Shown: positions 12,430 through 19,722 of the stretch, piece by piece | Numbering within the stretch: position 1 is the first letter of the stretch | Layout: every line of letters starts with the position of its first letter | Virus record (IMG/VR): IMGVR_UViG_3300050821_005203 | Location: 1 to 59,499 of that record | From: a virus | Reading direction: 5' to 3' (one strand) | Length of the DNA stretch: 59,499 nucleotides | Notes under the pieces: model-generated | The model's database searches: none | Seen by the model: only the letters and a program-made list of their open reading frames with translations | What the model was told of the DNA's origin: nothing | Made by a program: the position numbers and the translations under genes

Positions 12430-13149
12430 ATGCCTAAACTACATTTTTGCGCTCAATATTCCAGTGAGTACGAGGCGCTAAAGCTCGGCCTCCCGACCAG
12501 CTCTAACTTCCATGCCCTATTCACCAAGCCGTCCAAAAAGTTCCCCAAGGGACAGCCGTCTACCCAGTGGAAGCACTTGGCCCATCACTTGATCGCCGAG
12601 CGTCTGCTAAAACGGCCCGTGGAGACCTTCACCAGCTATCACATGGAGCGCGGGTTGGAAATGGAGCCCGAGGCGGTGGCGTGGTATGAGTGGGAAACCG
12701 GGGTCGAGACGCAATTGATCGGCTTCATCACGACCGACGACGGGAAGGCTGGTTGCTCGCCCGATCGGCTGATCGGAGAGGATGGATTGCTGGAGATAAA
12801 GTGTCCGACGCCCACGGGACAGGTTGATTATCTGCTCGATCCGGACGCCGCCCACAAACACTGGCCGCAGCTCCAGGGGCAGTTGCTTGTGTCGGGTCGG
12901 AGGTGGGTTGACCTCCTAGCATGGCACCGGCATTTGCAGCGCCGCGTCGTCCGGGTGGAGAGAGACGAGGAATACATCGGGCAGCTAGATTGGCAGTTGA
13001 GGCTGCTCAATCAGTACATCGATGGAGTCATGAGCAGATTGTGGTGGATAAGCGAACAAGGTCCGCCTCCCCAGGCGGATCGCCCCGAAGGCGCGCCCGT
13101 TGATAGCCCCCCCGCGGTCGACGACGCCTTCGGGGTGTCCCATGCCTAG
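12430..13149 (+). CDS. YqaJ/lambda-exonuclease-type recombination nuclease
   Basis: A 5'-3' double-strand exonuclease that produces the single strands annealed by the ERF protein. The N-terminal TSSNFHALFTKPS matches the [TS]-[AS]-S entry of the family. HMERGLEMEPEAVAWYEWET corresponds to the G-x2-x-E-P-x-A-x2-Y-E motif. Catalysis: GCSPDRLIGEDGLLEIKCP (Asp, then Glu-x-Lys). WPQLQGQLLVSG completes the fold. At 239 residues the length is typical; the last 30 (proline-rich) may be a flexible tail. Separated from erf by an inserted HNH gene and a small cassette. Confidence 0.85.
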   Translation: MPKLHFCAQYSSEYEALKLGLPTSSNFHALFTKPSKKFPKGQPSTQWKHLAHHLIAERLLKRPVETFTSYHMERGLEMEPEAVAWYEWETGVETQLIGFITTDDGKAGCSPDRLIGEDGLLEIKCPTPTGQVDYLLDPDAAHKHWPQLQGQLLVSGRRWVDLLAWHRHLQRRVVRVERDEEYIGQLDWQLRLLNQYIDGVMSRLWWISEQGPPPQADRPEGAPVDSPPAVDDAFGVSHA

Positions 13150-13444
13150 GCGCGCACCCGCGCACCTCGCCTTCATTCGGATGTTGCCGTGCATCATCTG
13201 CGCCCGCCAGCCATCTCAGGCGGCGCACATCCGCATCGGAACCGACGGTGGGACTAGTTTGAAGCCTTCGGACATGTGGGCGGTGCCGCTGTGCGCCGAC
13301 CACCACGCCATACAACACATGTTCGGAGAACGAACTTTCTGGGAGAGTTACGATCCTCGGATCGTCGCGGCAGAATTATGGACGATTACCGGGGATGTCG
13401 AGGCGGGAGAGCGCATCGTGCTTCGAGAACGCGCCAGGCTATAG
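13142..13444 (+). CDS. HNH-like nuclease, Ref/DUF968-type (100 aa)
   Basis: The protein has C-I-I-C (residues 18-21), QAAHIRIGTDGGTSLKPSD and VPLCADHHAIQHMFGERTFW. This C-x2-C...H...C-x2-H-H pattern is the treble-clef HNH fold of phage recombination-associated proteins such as P1 Ref and DUF968. It starts eight bases inside the exonuclease end, so it belongs to the recombination operon. Nuclease activity is likely but not certain. Confidence 0.65.
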   Translation: MPRRAPAHLAFIRMLPCIICARQPSQAAHIRIGTDGGTSLKPSDMWAVPLCADHHAIQHMFGERTFWESYDPRIVAAELWTITGDVEAGERIVLRERARL

Positions 13445-13624
13445 GATAGCCATCTCACCCGGTCGCGGGTTTGCGCCAGACCGGGCTATGAATTCACGCC
13501 GCTCTGCATCCGACTCGAAAATTACACGAATGTCCGAGATGAGTTTGGTTCCGTCCTGCTCAAACCCCTGCCCGTCAGGCAAGGCGCGGTCAGCGGGAGT
13601 GGTTCTAAAAAAGACGACTTCCAT
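13439..13624 (-). CDS. Hypothetical small protein (61 aa)
   Basis: AGGA six bases upstream supports the ATG. The product MEVVFFRTTPADRALPDGQG ends SDAERREFIARSGANPRPGE and looks like a compact alpha-beta protein. It converges with the plus-strand block, overlapping it by six bases. An inverted repeat CCCGGTC/GACCGGG (13458-13464, 13479-13485) in its 3' end may slow converging polymerases. Confidence 0.5.
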   Translation of the reverse strand: MEVVFFRTTPADRALPDGQGFEQDGTKLISDIRVIFESDAERREFIARSGANPRPGEMAIL

Positions 13625-13695
13625 CTGAGTTCCTTATCATCTGAGTAGCGGTCGGCCCAGACCGTCAAAAAGAGCTAGCCCAGTCAGGGCGAACA

Positions 13696-13785
13696 TCAGC
13701 ATGTACCGGGCTGAGCCCAAGGACCGCCGGGCCAGAAAAACACGAGCCCCAGCACCCAGAAGACGATCCAGAGTATCTCGATCAT
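13696..13785 (-). CDS. Tiny membrane peptide (29 aa)
   Basis: The ORF reads MIEILWIVFWVLGLVFFWPG and nine more residues: one membrane segment and little else. GGAG five bases before the ATG and a two-base gap from the upstream stop support translation. A second 21-codon hydrophobic ORF (MLMFALTGLALFDG..., 13637-13702) overlaps its end. It lies next to the endolysin, so a holin, pinholin or antiholin role is possible but unproven. Confidence 0.45.
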   Translation of the reverse strand: MIEILWIVFWVLGLVFFWPGGPWAQPGTC

Positions 13786-13787
13786 GC

Positions 13788-14018
13788 TCACTCCATCATT
13801 GCGGCGGCGGGGACAGGGTCTTCTGCACGCCCCGCGCCGCTGCCATTAGACCCGTAGCGCACCTTTCGGATAAAGATCGCCAACTCCCCGATCGATGCTT
13901 GCCTTGACCAGCCGCCGGGATTGTTGGCCCTAAACCCGTCAGCGTAGAGAGCGGCCTCCTCCGGCGTGCCCATTCCCGCAACAGCCCATTCGTAATCGCC
14001 GCGACGGTAACGAAACAT
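13788..14018 (-). CDS. Hypothetical protein (76 aa)
   Basis: It begins MFRYRRGDYEWAVAGMGTPE and continues ALYADGFRANNPGGWSRQAS, a small mixed fold with tryptophans. The start overlaps the endolysin stop (TAATG), placing it in the lysis operon. No membrane segment and no known domain. Confidence 0.5.
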   Translation of the reverse strand: MFRYRRGDYEWAVAGMGTPEEAALYADGFRANNPGGWSRQASIGELAIFIRKVRYGSNGSGAGRAEDPVPAAAMME

Positions 14019-14827
14019 TACCGCCCCTTTTCGATCGGCACCGGCCTCAGATTCTGATCAAACGTAAAGGTCGATCCCGAGAAGTCGAAGCCGTGGCGGA
14101 TGGTGATCTCCATCCCACGTTCGAGCGGAGGGCGCGCTATGGGCGCAACATCAGGCTTGGGCGATAAGGCGAGACCGCCGGCAAGCATGACTATCCCAGC
14201 CGCCACCGAACTCCATACCAACTTCACTTTGTTCCCCGATTGGTCGGTTCCTTCGGTGGGCAGGGCAACGGAGATCGTCGCCTCGGTCGGGGGAGGCATC
14301 GGGGGAGGAGCCGGGGCACTATCCGGCGTCAGGTACAAGGCGCGCTCTGCCGCCCGTCTCACGTCGAGCCCCGGCAGAACCACCAGTTGTCCGTCCACGT
14401 GAGCCTTATCCCACATCAGAAAGGCGTCGGCCGCACCCGCGAAGTTCCCGGCGTTGTGGTCGCGCAGCACCGTCGATCCGTTGAAGCCTCCCATGCCGAT
14501 GTTGTAGGCAAGGCTTACCATCGCCGAAAATTGATTGCTGGTCGGATTGACGGCGACGGCACCAACGCCGCTCTCGAACACCGCGAGGTCTTGCGCCAGC
14601 AGGGCGTTGGCTTGGTCTACGGTGATCTGCTGGCCCTGAACTACCCCAATCGTATGACCATACCCGATCGTCCACACTCCGGTAGGATCTTGGGTAGCCG
14701 TCAGGACGAGCCCCTCGGAGGTCTCGATGATAGCCAGCCCAGCCGCGTTTATGGTGAGGGTAGACGCGGCTGGAGTAGCGTCCGTCCTGGGACCTAGATA
14801 CCAGGACGGTTTCGGTGCTTCGGTCAA
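14018..14827 (-). CDS. GH24 endolysin (lysozyme/muramidase) with C-terminal membrane segment
   Basis: Cleaves peptidoglycan at lysis. Catalytic triad region: the Glu of IIETSEGLVLTATQDPTGVW, the Asp of QDPTG and the Thr of TIGYGHT. Also typical are TSNQFSAMVSLAYNIGMGGF and VLRDHNAGNFAGAADAFLMW. Residues 1-25 are a linker. Unusually, a proline-rich linker (about 185-200), a membrane segment (LVWSSVAAGIVMLAGGLAL) and a 45-residue tail follow the enzyme. No ATG precedes the lysozyme domain in frame without overlapping the neighbour heavily; a TTG overlapping the upstream stop (TTGA) is preferred. Domain call is secure, start less so. Confidence 0.8.
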   Translation of the reverse strand: MTEAPKPSWYLGPRTDATPAASTLTINAAGLAIIETSEGLVLTATQDPTGVWTIGYGHTIGVVQGQQITVDQANALLAQDLAVFESGVGAVAVNPTSNQFSAMVSLAYNIGMGGFNGSTVLRDHNAGNFAGAADAFLMWDKAHVDGQLVVLPGLDVRRAAERALYLTPDSAPAPPPMPPPTEATISVALPTEGTDQSGNKVKLVWSSVAAGIVMLAGGLALSPKPDVAPIARPPLERGMEITIRHGFDFSGSTFTFDQNLRPVPIEKGR

Positions 14828-15378
14828 GGGCCGGTGATCGTTGCGCCGGTAGGGTTGAAATCGCCAGTCTCGGCCGCCGGAACCGCCACAACCGTAACCA
14901 CCATCGGGGCAACCTGAACGGGGCCGACATCGGGGGGTGCGCTGGTGCCGGTCCAGGTCATCGTGGCCGTTCCTACGCTCACGCCCACACAGGTCCAAGT
15001 CTCCATGTCGGAGCCGAGGGAAATCGTGGCGACCGCCGGGGTGTCCGAAGTAACCGCGCCGTCTGCGGGGGGCGTTGGTTCGCTGAAGGTCGCCACGCCT
15101 ACGGCAGTTTGACCAACTTCCAATTGTAGTACGCTCATAAAGGGCTCCTCTTCGGGTGGAATGAAAAAGCCGGTTTCTGGCCCGCTCGTCTGTCCGATGA
15201 GCAGGTCCAGCTTCTGATCGATTGCGGCGAGTCTGGCCTCCGCGTCGGCAGGATTGAAACTCCTGACGAGACTAAGAGTCTCCTGAACCGTCCAGGAGAC
15301 GTTTCTAACAATCCCGAGGATGGCAAGCACATTCGACGCAAGCGACATGCGACACCATATATCAGTTTCCCGTGACAC
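14824..15378 (-). CDS. Ig-like (BIG2-type) domain protein (184 aa)
   Basis: Residues 1-75 are helical with an M-S-L-A-S-N-V-L-A-I-L-G-I-V segment and a charged helix (ADAEARLAAIDQKLDLLIGQ). Residues 80-180 form a beta domain (VGQTAVGVATFSEPTPPADG, VATISLGSDMETWTCVGVSV, GTATMTWTGTSAPPD) resembling bacterial Ig-like domains on phage virions. It directly precedes the endolysin with a four-base overlap. It may be a virion decoration or a lysis-associated protein. GGGGGA eight bases before the GTG at 15378 supports that start. Confidence 0.55.
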   Translation of the reverse strand: MSRETDIWCRMSLASNVLAILGIVRNVSWTVQETLSLVRSFNPADAEARLAAIDQKLDLLIGQTSGPETGFFIPPEEEPFMSVLQLEVGQTAVGVATFSEPTPPADGAVTSDTPAVATISLGSDMETWTCVGVSVGTATMTWTGTSAPPDVGPVQVAPMVVTVVAVPAAETGDFNPTGATITGP

Positions 15379-15393
15379 TTACGAGTCCCCCAT

Positions 15394-15591
15394 ATGAAGC
15401 TCGAATCCTGGCAAAGCGCCGACGACAAGCGCATCTGGAAAATCGTGCGCACGGACAGCTACACCGATGTGGCGGGGGAGATCATTACGGCGGACGAGGC
15501 CACAGGTGAGTGCTGCATTGCAGTTGGCGGCGAAACCAAGACGCTGAGCTTCGGACCCGGAGGTATCAGGCTCGTCAGCCGACGGCGCTAA
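15394..15591 (+). CDS. Hypothetical protein, isolated plus-strand gene (65 aa)
   Basis: The product MKLESWQSADDKRIWKIVRT then VAGEIITADEATGECCIAVG looks coding, with alternating strands and a basic end. It lies alone on the plus strand within the minus-strand lysis region, divergent from 15378. No ribosome-binding site is obvious upstream of the ATG, so a leaderless start or a spurious ORF are both possible. Confidence 0.45.
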   Translation: MKLESWQSADDKRIWKIVRTDSYTDVAGEIITADEATGECCIAVGGETKTLSFGPGGIRLVSRRR

Positions 15592-15621
15592 CCGTCGTGG
15601 TGTGGTGACCCGGCCGCGTGC

Positions 15622-15837
15622 TCATTCGAAATGGCTGGTCCCTACCCAATCTTTAGCAGCGAACCGGCTGCACCAGCCATTCGGATTTATCCGCCCCTTG
15701 ACCACCCGGCAGCGGTGGATCTTGAATTCCATACAGAGCAGACAATCATCCTTGCCGCTCGACTGGTCCGTGTACTTCGCGTCGGCCTTGGACATTTTCG
15801 CGAAACCAAGTATCGCGAGGAGTTTCTTGAACGTCAT
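15622..15837 (-). CDS. HiPIP-like small Cys protein (71 aa)
   Basis: After a short hydrophobic start (MTFKKLLAILGFAKMSKADA), the core is CLLCMEFKIHRCRVVKGRIN followed by PNGWCSRF. The order C-x2-C-x7-C...G-W-C-x2-F matches high-potential iron-sulphur proteins, in which four cysteines hold a [4Fe-4S] cluster for electron transfer. Here the protein is at the minimal end of that family's size range. The start overlaps a 17-codon hydrophobic ORF (ATGA). Similar short sequences occur in rhizobial genomes, so it may come from the host. Cluster binding is inferred. Confidence 0.55.
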   Translation of the reverse strand: MTFKKLLAILGFAKMSKADAKYTDQSSGKDDCLLCMEFKIHRCRVVKGRINPNGWCSRFAAKDWVGTSHFE

Positions 15838-15887
15838 AGACCGCCCCGCAACAGGATGATGATGAGGATGATGACGATTAGGTTCAT
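15834..15887 (-). CDS. 17-residue hydrophobic peptide
   Basis: The ORF MNLIVIILIIILLRGGL is almost pure isoleucine/leucine/valine. It is joined to the upstream gene by TGATG and to the downstream gene by ATGA, so both ends are coupled. It resembles type I toxin or holin-type peptides in composition. Expression cannot be shown from sequence. Confidence 0.4.
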   Translation of the reverse strand: MNLIVIILIIILLRGGL

Positions 15888-16120
15888 CACGTTTTCCAGT
15901 TCTCGTTACGGTCCTTCCGGTCCTTCGCTTCCGCTTCCGCTTCCGCTCGTCCGGCCTGATGGCTCTCTTTTCGCACGGAGTCGACGAGTTCGGTTAAACG
16001 GCTGTTTAGTGAGACGTGGGTCTCTTCCTGCTTTTTGAGCACATGGATGAAGCCGACAGCCAGCGTACCCAAGGTTACGGCCTGGATGAGCAACCCAAGC
16101 CAGTCGCTTACCACGTGCAT
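15887..16120 (-). CDS. Holin or inner-spanin-like membrane protein (77 aa)
   Basis: An N-terminal membrane segment (WLGLLIQAVTLGTLAVGFIH) precedes a charged coiled-coil helix (SRLTELVDSVRKESHQAGRA, EAEAEAKDRKDRNE). One membrane helix plus a periplasmic or cytoplasmic coiled coil fits a small class III holin or a short i-spanin. The neighbouring lipoprotein at 16352 could be the outer partner. The start overlaps the end of 16108-16350 within the duplicated TACCACGTGCATAGAGC junction. Confidence 0.5.
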   Translation of the reverse strand: MHVVSDWLGLLIQAVTLGTLAVGFIHVLKKQEETHVSLNSRLTELVDSVRKESHQAGRAEAEAEAKDRKDRNENWKT

Positions 16121-16350
16121 AGAGCTACAACGCTGCCACCGATGGCACCCAGCAACATTAACAAGACGAACTGGGCCAATTCTATTTTGACATCGGTGCG
16201 CTCGCCTGGGACGGGAGCGTCCATATTGGAGAGGTTCACTCGCCGATAGAGCGGTTGCGTCGGATAAATGGGGCAGCCGTTCCGGCCCATCCTCACCCCG
16301 GACATCGCCCTGTGCTGCGCTAATATGGCGTCATGTGCGGTTTTGGACAT
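16108..16350 (-). CDS. Membrane-anchored small protein in a repeat-flanked cassette (80 aa)
   Basis: The N-terminal 50 residues are polar (MSKTAHDAILAQHRAMSGVR). The C-terminus is a membrane segment (ELAQFVLLMLLGAIGGSVVA) ending A-L-C-T-W. The upstream lipoprotein also ends A-L-C-T-W because both stop codons lie in copies of the same 18-bp repeat. A holin-like role fits the location, but the topology (C-terminal anchor) is not diagnostic. Confidence 0.5.
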   Translation of the reverse strand: MSKTAHDAILAQHRAMSGVRMGRNGCPIYPTQPLYRRVNLSNMDAPVPGERTDVKIELAQFVLLMLLGAIGGSVVALCTW

Positions 16351-16369
16351 ATTACCACGTGCATAGAGC
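16108..16369. repeat. 18-bp direct repeat flanking a lysis-region gene
   Basis: TTACCACGTGCATAGAGC is present exactly at 16108-16125 and 16352-16369, and the match continues for three more bases with one mismatch. On the minus strand each copy encodes the last residues of one protein (A-L-C-T-W, stop) and contains ATGCACGTGGTA, the start used by the gene at 16120. The gene 16108-16350 lies exactly between copies. Confidence 0.8.
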
Positions 16370-16579
16370 CACGCGAGTCCCGCCTGGGGCGCTGAAGGTC
16401 ATCTGGCCTACCGGTGCCGCAGGGGCGGTAGCGAGCGGGTTGTTGGCCGACAGTTGACCGCAGAAGGCTTTCCCGGCGTCGGCGCCTCCGAGTTGGGCGA
16501 GACCCGAGCATCCGCTTAGTGCTAAAGCGAGCCAGAGCAGAGCTAACACACCCAAGACCCAACGGACACTCATCATCAC
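16352..16579 (-). CDS. Small lipoprotein, possible outer spanin (75 aa)
   Basis: MSVRWVLGVLALLWLALALS followed by G-C-S-G is a lipoprotein signal peptide with lipobox L-S-G-C. The mature part is about 50 residues, proline- and alanine-rich (NPLATAPAAPVGQ), with two further cysteines. Size and composition fit o-spanins (Rz1-like), which link to an i-spanin across the periplasm at lysis. The start (ATGATGATG) overlaps the upstream stop. Confidence 0.55.
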   Translation of the reverse strand: MMMSVRWVLGVLALLWLALALSGCSGLAQLGGADAGKAFCGQLSANNPLATAPAAPVGQMTFSAPGGTRVALCTW

Positions 16580-19500
16580 GTCCCATTAACCGCTGGCGGT
16601 AGTCCCGGCACGACGATCGTCGGGTCCCACCACAAGCTAGGCAGCGACGGATTGTAGCATCCACCTGAATCAGAAGGCAAATTGCACCGGCTCTGGAACT
16701 TGCTCGACACACTGCTGGTGTCGAACCCCATGATGGTTAGTCCGTTGACCAACGCCCCCATATAATCGGAATAGTTCGGATCGGCGTATCCCTGACCGGC
16801 CCCCGGATCGTACTGATAGCGGAACACCGGATAGACCTGTAGGGGTGGGGTGACGGGGGTGGTGCTTTGCGTAAACCCGGTAAAGGCCGCTCCGGCGGTC
16901 GGACACTGCGTCGGGAAATTGGTGTGGTCAGACGAGTTGCACTGCACATAGAACGTGTGCTGATATCCGCTGCACGAGCCGTTGCAGACTGGGCCGATGA
17001 CCGTGTACCACCGCGTCCCCGATAGCTGATCGATCGGCGTGCTCGCGCCTAAATGTCCGCCGTCCCACCCGTTATAGATCAAGTGGATGGTGTCACCCAC
17101 CTCAACGGGATACGCACCGAATCCAAGATATCCCACCTGTCCCCCGGCCAAGAGATTGCCGTAAACGCTCCACGAGCCCCAATCCGAGGCGTCGGTCCCG
17201 TTCATGTACTGACCGACGTTGCCGCCAAACCCGGTCGGCGTCGCGCCGCCATCGTGGATTTGGGCCATGAGGTCCTCTTGGGCGCACCAGAAGTCCGGCT
17301 GGCCCGTCGACCCCGCCAAGACCCCTCCGCACACCCCCTCGTAGAAATACTGGAGCTTGGTGTTCCAGGTGCTAAACATCGGTACGCGCAGCCACACCTC
17401 GCCGTTGTACGACACTCCTCCAATGTATCCTGGGGCGACAAATCCACTGGTCAGCGCACCCCCGCCCACCGTATCAGGTTCTCCCGGAGGGTAGATCGAG
17501 GCGCTGTAGCCGGTGCTCGCGGGACCATCGCGGTATTTGAGGAACAAAGGCCAATAGTTACCCGTCTCCGTCAGTAGGTCGTTGAAATACTGCTTCTCCG
17601 GAGCGGAATCCGCACCAAAGGCTGCAGCGTATTCCACATCCCGGATCAGCCATGCCGAACCGCGTCCCTGACAGCACACTGTCAGCAACCCCCAGTAGTG
17701 GTAAGTGTTGCCGTTGGTGAATTTGGCGTTGTTGTCGCGGTAAAAACCCTGTCCCAACTCTGGCCCCGGCCCGACCCGCTGCTGGGCGAACATCGCATTC
17801 GCTTGCCACTGGATCAGATCGAGCCAGTGCCGGTCACCGAAGATCAGGTACGTGAACCCGTCGAACGATGGCATGTGGTCGAGTGAAGTGCCGAAGCCGG
17901 TCGACGACCCGTTCGAGGGCTGGCCTCCCCCCGCATAGTGGCAGCAGGCGTTAGGGACAAAATCGAGAGGCTGGGCCAACCCTTGCACTGGAACATTCTG
18001 CGGCAGGGTCCAGGCGATCTGGTTCCGCAAAGGCCCGAGTCCGGCATAGGTGCCGCCAGTCCCGTTTCCACCCGCACCCACCGGAGGGCCGTCGTTTAGA
18101 GGAGAGATGCGCCCGCTCTCCTCGTCAAGCATCGTGGCGAAGCCCTGGATGGTCGTACCGAGGGTGAAGAGCCGCGCGAGGTCCCAGTCACCCTGCGCCT
18201 GAGTCACCCACGCTTTGGCGGCATACTCTCCGCTCACCCCCAGATCCGGCCGGGTTCCCCCGCCGGTTCCTCCTGTTATATTCATGGCCCCTTCGGGCTC
18301 GTAATTGACCCCGCCGCCCAAGTTCCACCTCGGCCCGAGGGTGCCTACGGTCTGAGCGCGGTTGATCGGGAGGATCACCCCCGACTCTTCCCAGTATTGC
18401 GCTTCAGCGGCGGTGAAAGCCGGGTACACCTTCCGCGTCACCCGCGTGGTCGTGCCGATCGGGGACCAGTTGTCCTGGCCTGTCGAATCGAGGGTCTGAA
18501 ACGCGTTGAAGTGGTAGAGGACCTGCCGTGCGGAGAACGTCGTCGAGCCGCTGCCCTGAGAGCTGGTGAGGGGGAACGTCTCGCCAAAATAGGGCGTGAT
18601 CATCGGGTTGATAAACTGGGAACCCGTGCTCGAATTGGTGGTCGCCGTTCCCGAGGGCCAGATCCACGTGAGGCCCCCGTTTGTCAGCCCCCCGATCGGC
18701 GTTCCCGTCGAGGTGACCCTAGAGGCTTGTCCCAGATACCAAGCATTCGCGCCCGTCGAGGAGGGAATGTTGATGCAAACCGTCTCGCCGTTGGCGTTGC
18801 ACGAATTGACGGCGGCGTTGACGACGGGGTTGCTCGCCGATGATACCGTCGCGTCGAGTCCGCTCCAATCCAGCACGTCCGTAGAACCGTCGTCCACCTC
18901 TGTACGAAAGGAGATGAACTGCGGGTCGTTCGGGAACCCTACAGGCCCCGGCCCGGTCCCGGCGCTACCTGAAGAGACGTTCTCCCATGAGTTATGGACG
19001 TGGCACACCCATCTGACATCACCCGGAGAGGTGCCATCTGTCTTGGTGAAGATGTCGACGATGCACTGAGCGTAAAGAAGCGGGTCCTGTTGCCCCGTCG
19101 TGGCGTACATGAACAGGCCGCTGACTTCATACTCGTCATAGACATTCCCGGCGCGGAGGTGTCGCGGTGCGTCCCGACCTGTGTTGGCGATGTTGCTGCA
19201 GATGTCGAAGGTCGCATCGCCCGAATTGCGTAATGAATCGTCCTGGTTGCGCACGTCGGTTAGGTGGATCTTGAGGTCGTGCGCCGCAGGACCGCTGCAC
19301 AGCACCGAAAGCGCTTGGTGAGAGGTTTCAGAGTAAGTTCCGCTCCGAGCAATGAACTCGACCTGATAGGTGGCTCCGTTCGCTAAGCTGTTGGGGAGCC
19401 ACACCGCCCACACCGCATGAAGCCACGAGCCGTCCCCGCCGTTCACTGACCGGGTGGCGATCTCGTCCCACTGTTGGCCGGCTAGGACAGCGTGAGTTGC

Positions 19501-19722
19501 GGCGTCCCGGATGACCGGGTACGTCCCGGCCGGGATATCGCCGTCACGGAAGCCCCGACCGAACGAAATCGGCGTCCCGGCCGGTAGGGTCGAGCCGCTG
19601 TCGTTGATGTAGGTAGCAGTGGTTATGACCGCAGGCCCCATCGAGCCCTGGCGCCAGAACAGCACAGCCTCGCCGTTGACCGTCAGCAGACACAAGATGA
19701 GTAGGGGGAGGAAAACGCGCAT
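16576..19722 (-). CDS. Large secreted/virion-associated protein (1048 aa)
   Basis: Begins with a Sec signal peptide (MRVFLPLLILCLLTVNGEA). Residues 35-130 (INDSGSTLPAGTPISFGRGF, YPVIRDAATHAVLAGQQWDE) resemble the beta domain at the front of some bacterial glycan-active proteins. The long remainder is rich in aromatic, glycine and serine residues, including W-x-L-x-R-D-V-E-Y-A-A-A-F-G helices as in alpha/alpha-toroid hydrolases. Membrane helices are not evident after the signal. A cell-surface glycan hydrolase or giant adhesin is the best guess. First of several signal-peptide genes in the adhesin locus. Confidence 0.55.
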   Translation of the reverse strand: MRVFLPLLILCLLTVNGEAVLFWRQGSMGPAVITTATYINDSGSTLPAGTPISFGRGFRDGDIPAGTYPVIRDAATHAVLAGQQWDEIATRSVNGGDGSWLHAVWAVWLPNSLANGATYQVEFIARSGTYSETSHQALSVLCSGPAAHDLKIHLTDVRNQDDSLRNSGDATFDICSNIANTGRDAPRHLRAGNVYDEYEVSGLFMYATTGQQDPLLYAQCIVDIFTKTDGTSPGDVRWVCHVHNSWENVSSGSAGTGPGPVGFPNDPQFISFRTEVDDGSTDVLDWSGLDATVSSASNPVVNAAVNSCNANGETVCINIPSSTGANAWYLGQASRVTSTGTPIGGLTNGGLTWIWPSGTATTNSSTGSQFINPMITPYFGETFPLTSSQGSGSTTFSARQVLYHFNAFQTLDSTGQDNWSPIGTTTRVTRKVYPAFTAAEAQYWEESGVILPINRAQTVGTLGPRWNLGGGVNYEPEGAMNITGGTGGGTRPDLGVSGEYAAKAWVTQAQGDWDLARLFTLGTTIQGFATMLDEESGRISPLNDGPPVGAGGNGTGGTYAGLGPLRNQIAWTLPQNVPVQGLAQPLDFVPNACCHYAGGGQPSNGSSTGFGTSLDHMPSFDGFTYLIFGDRHWLDLIQWQANAMFAQQRVGPGPELGQGFYRDNNAKFTNGNTYHYWGLLTVCCQGRGSAWLIRDVEYAAAFGADSAPEKQYFNDLLTETGNYWPLFLKYRDGPASTGYSASIYPPGEPDTVGGGALTSGFVAPGYIGGVSYNGEVWLRVPMFSTWNTKLQYFYEGVCGGVLAGSTGQPDFWCAQEDLMAQIHDGGATPTGFGGNVGQYMNGTDASDWGSWSVYGNLLAGGQVGYLGFGAYPVEVGDTIHLIYNGWDGGHLGASTPIDQLSGTRWYTVIGPVCNGSCSGYQHTFYVQCNSSDHTNFPTQCPTAGAAFTGFTQSTTPVTPPLQVYPVFRYQYDPGAGQGYADPNYSDYMGALVNGLTIMGFDTSSVSSKFQSRCNLPSDSGGCYNPSLPSLWWDPTIVVPGLPPAVNGT

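Noticed and set aside
16320-16712. Minus-strand 130-codon ORF overlapping the lipoprotein gene
   Set aside because: A shadow of the lipoprotein and the large secreted gene in another frame; basic, low-similarity sequence without its own start signal.
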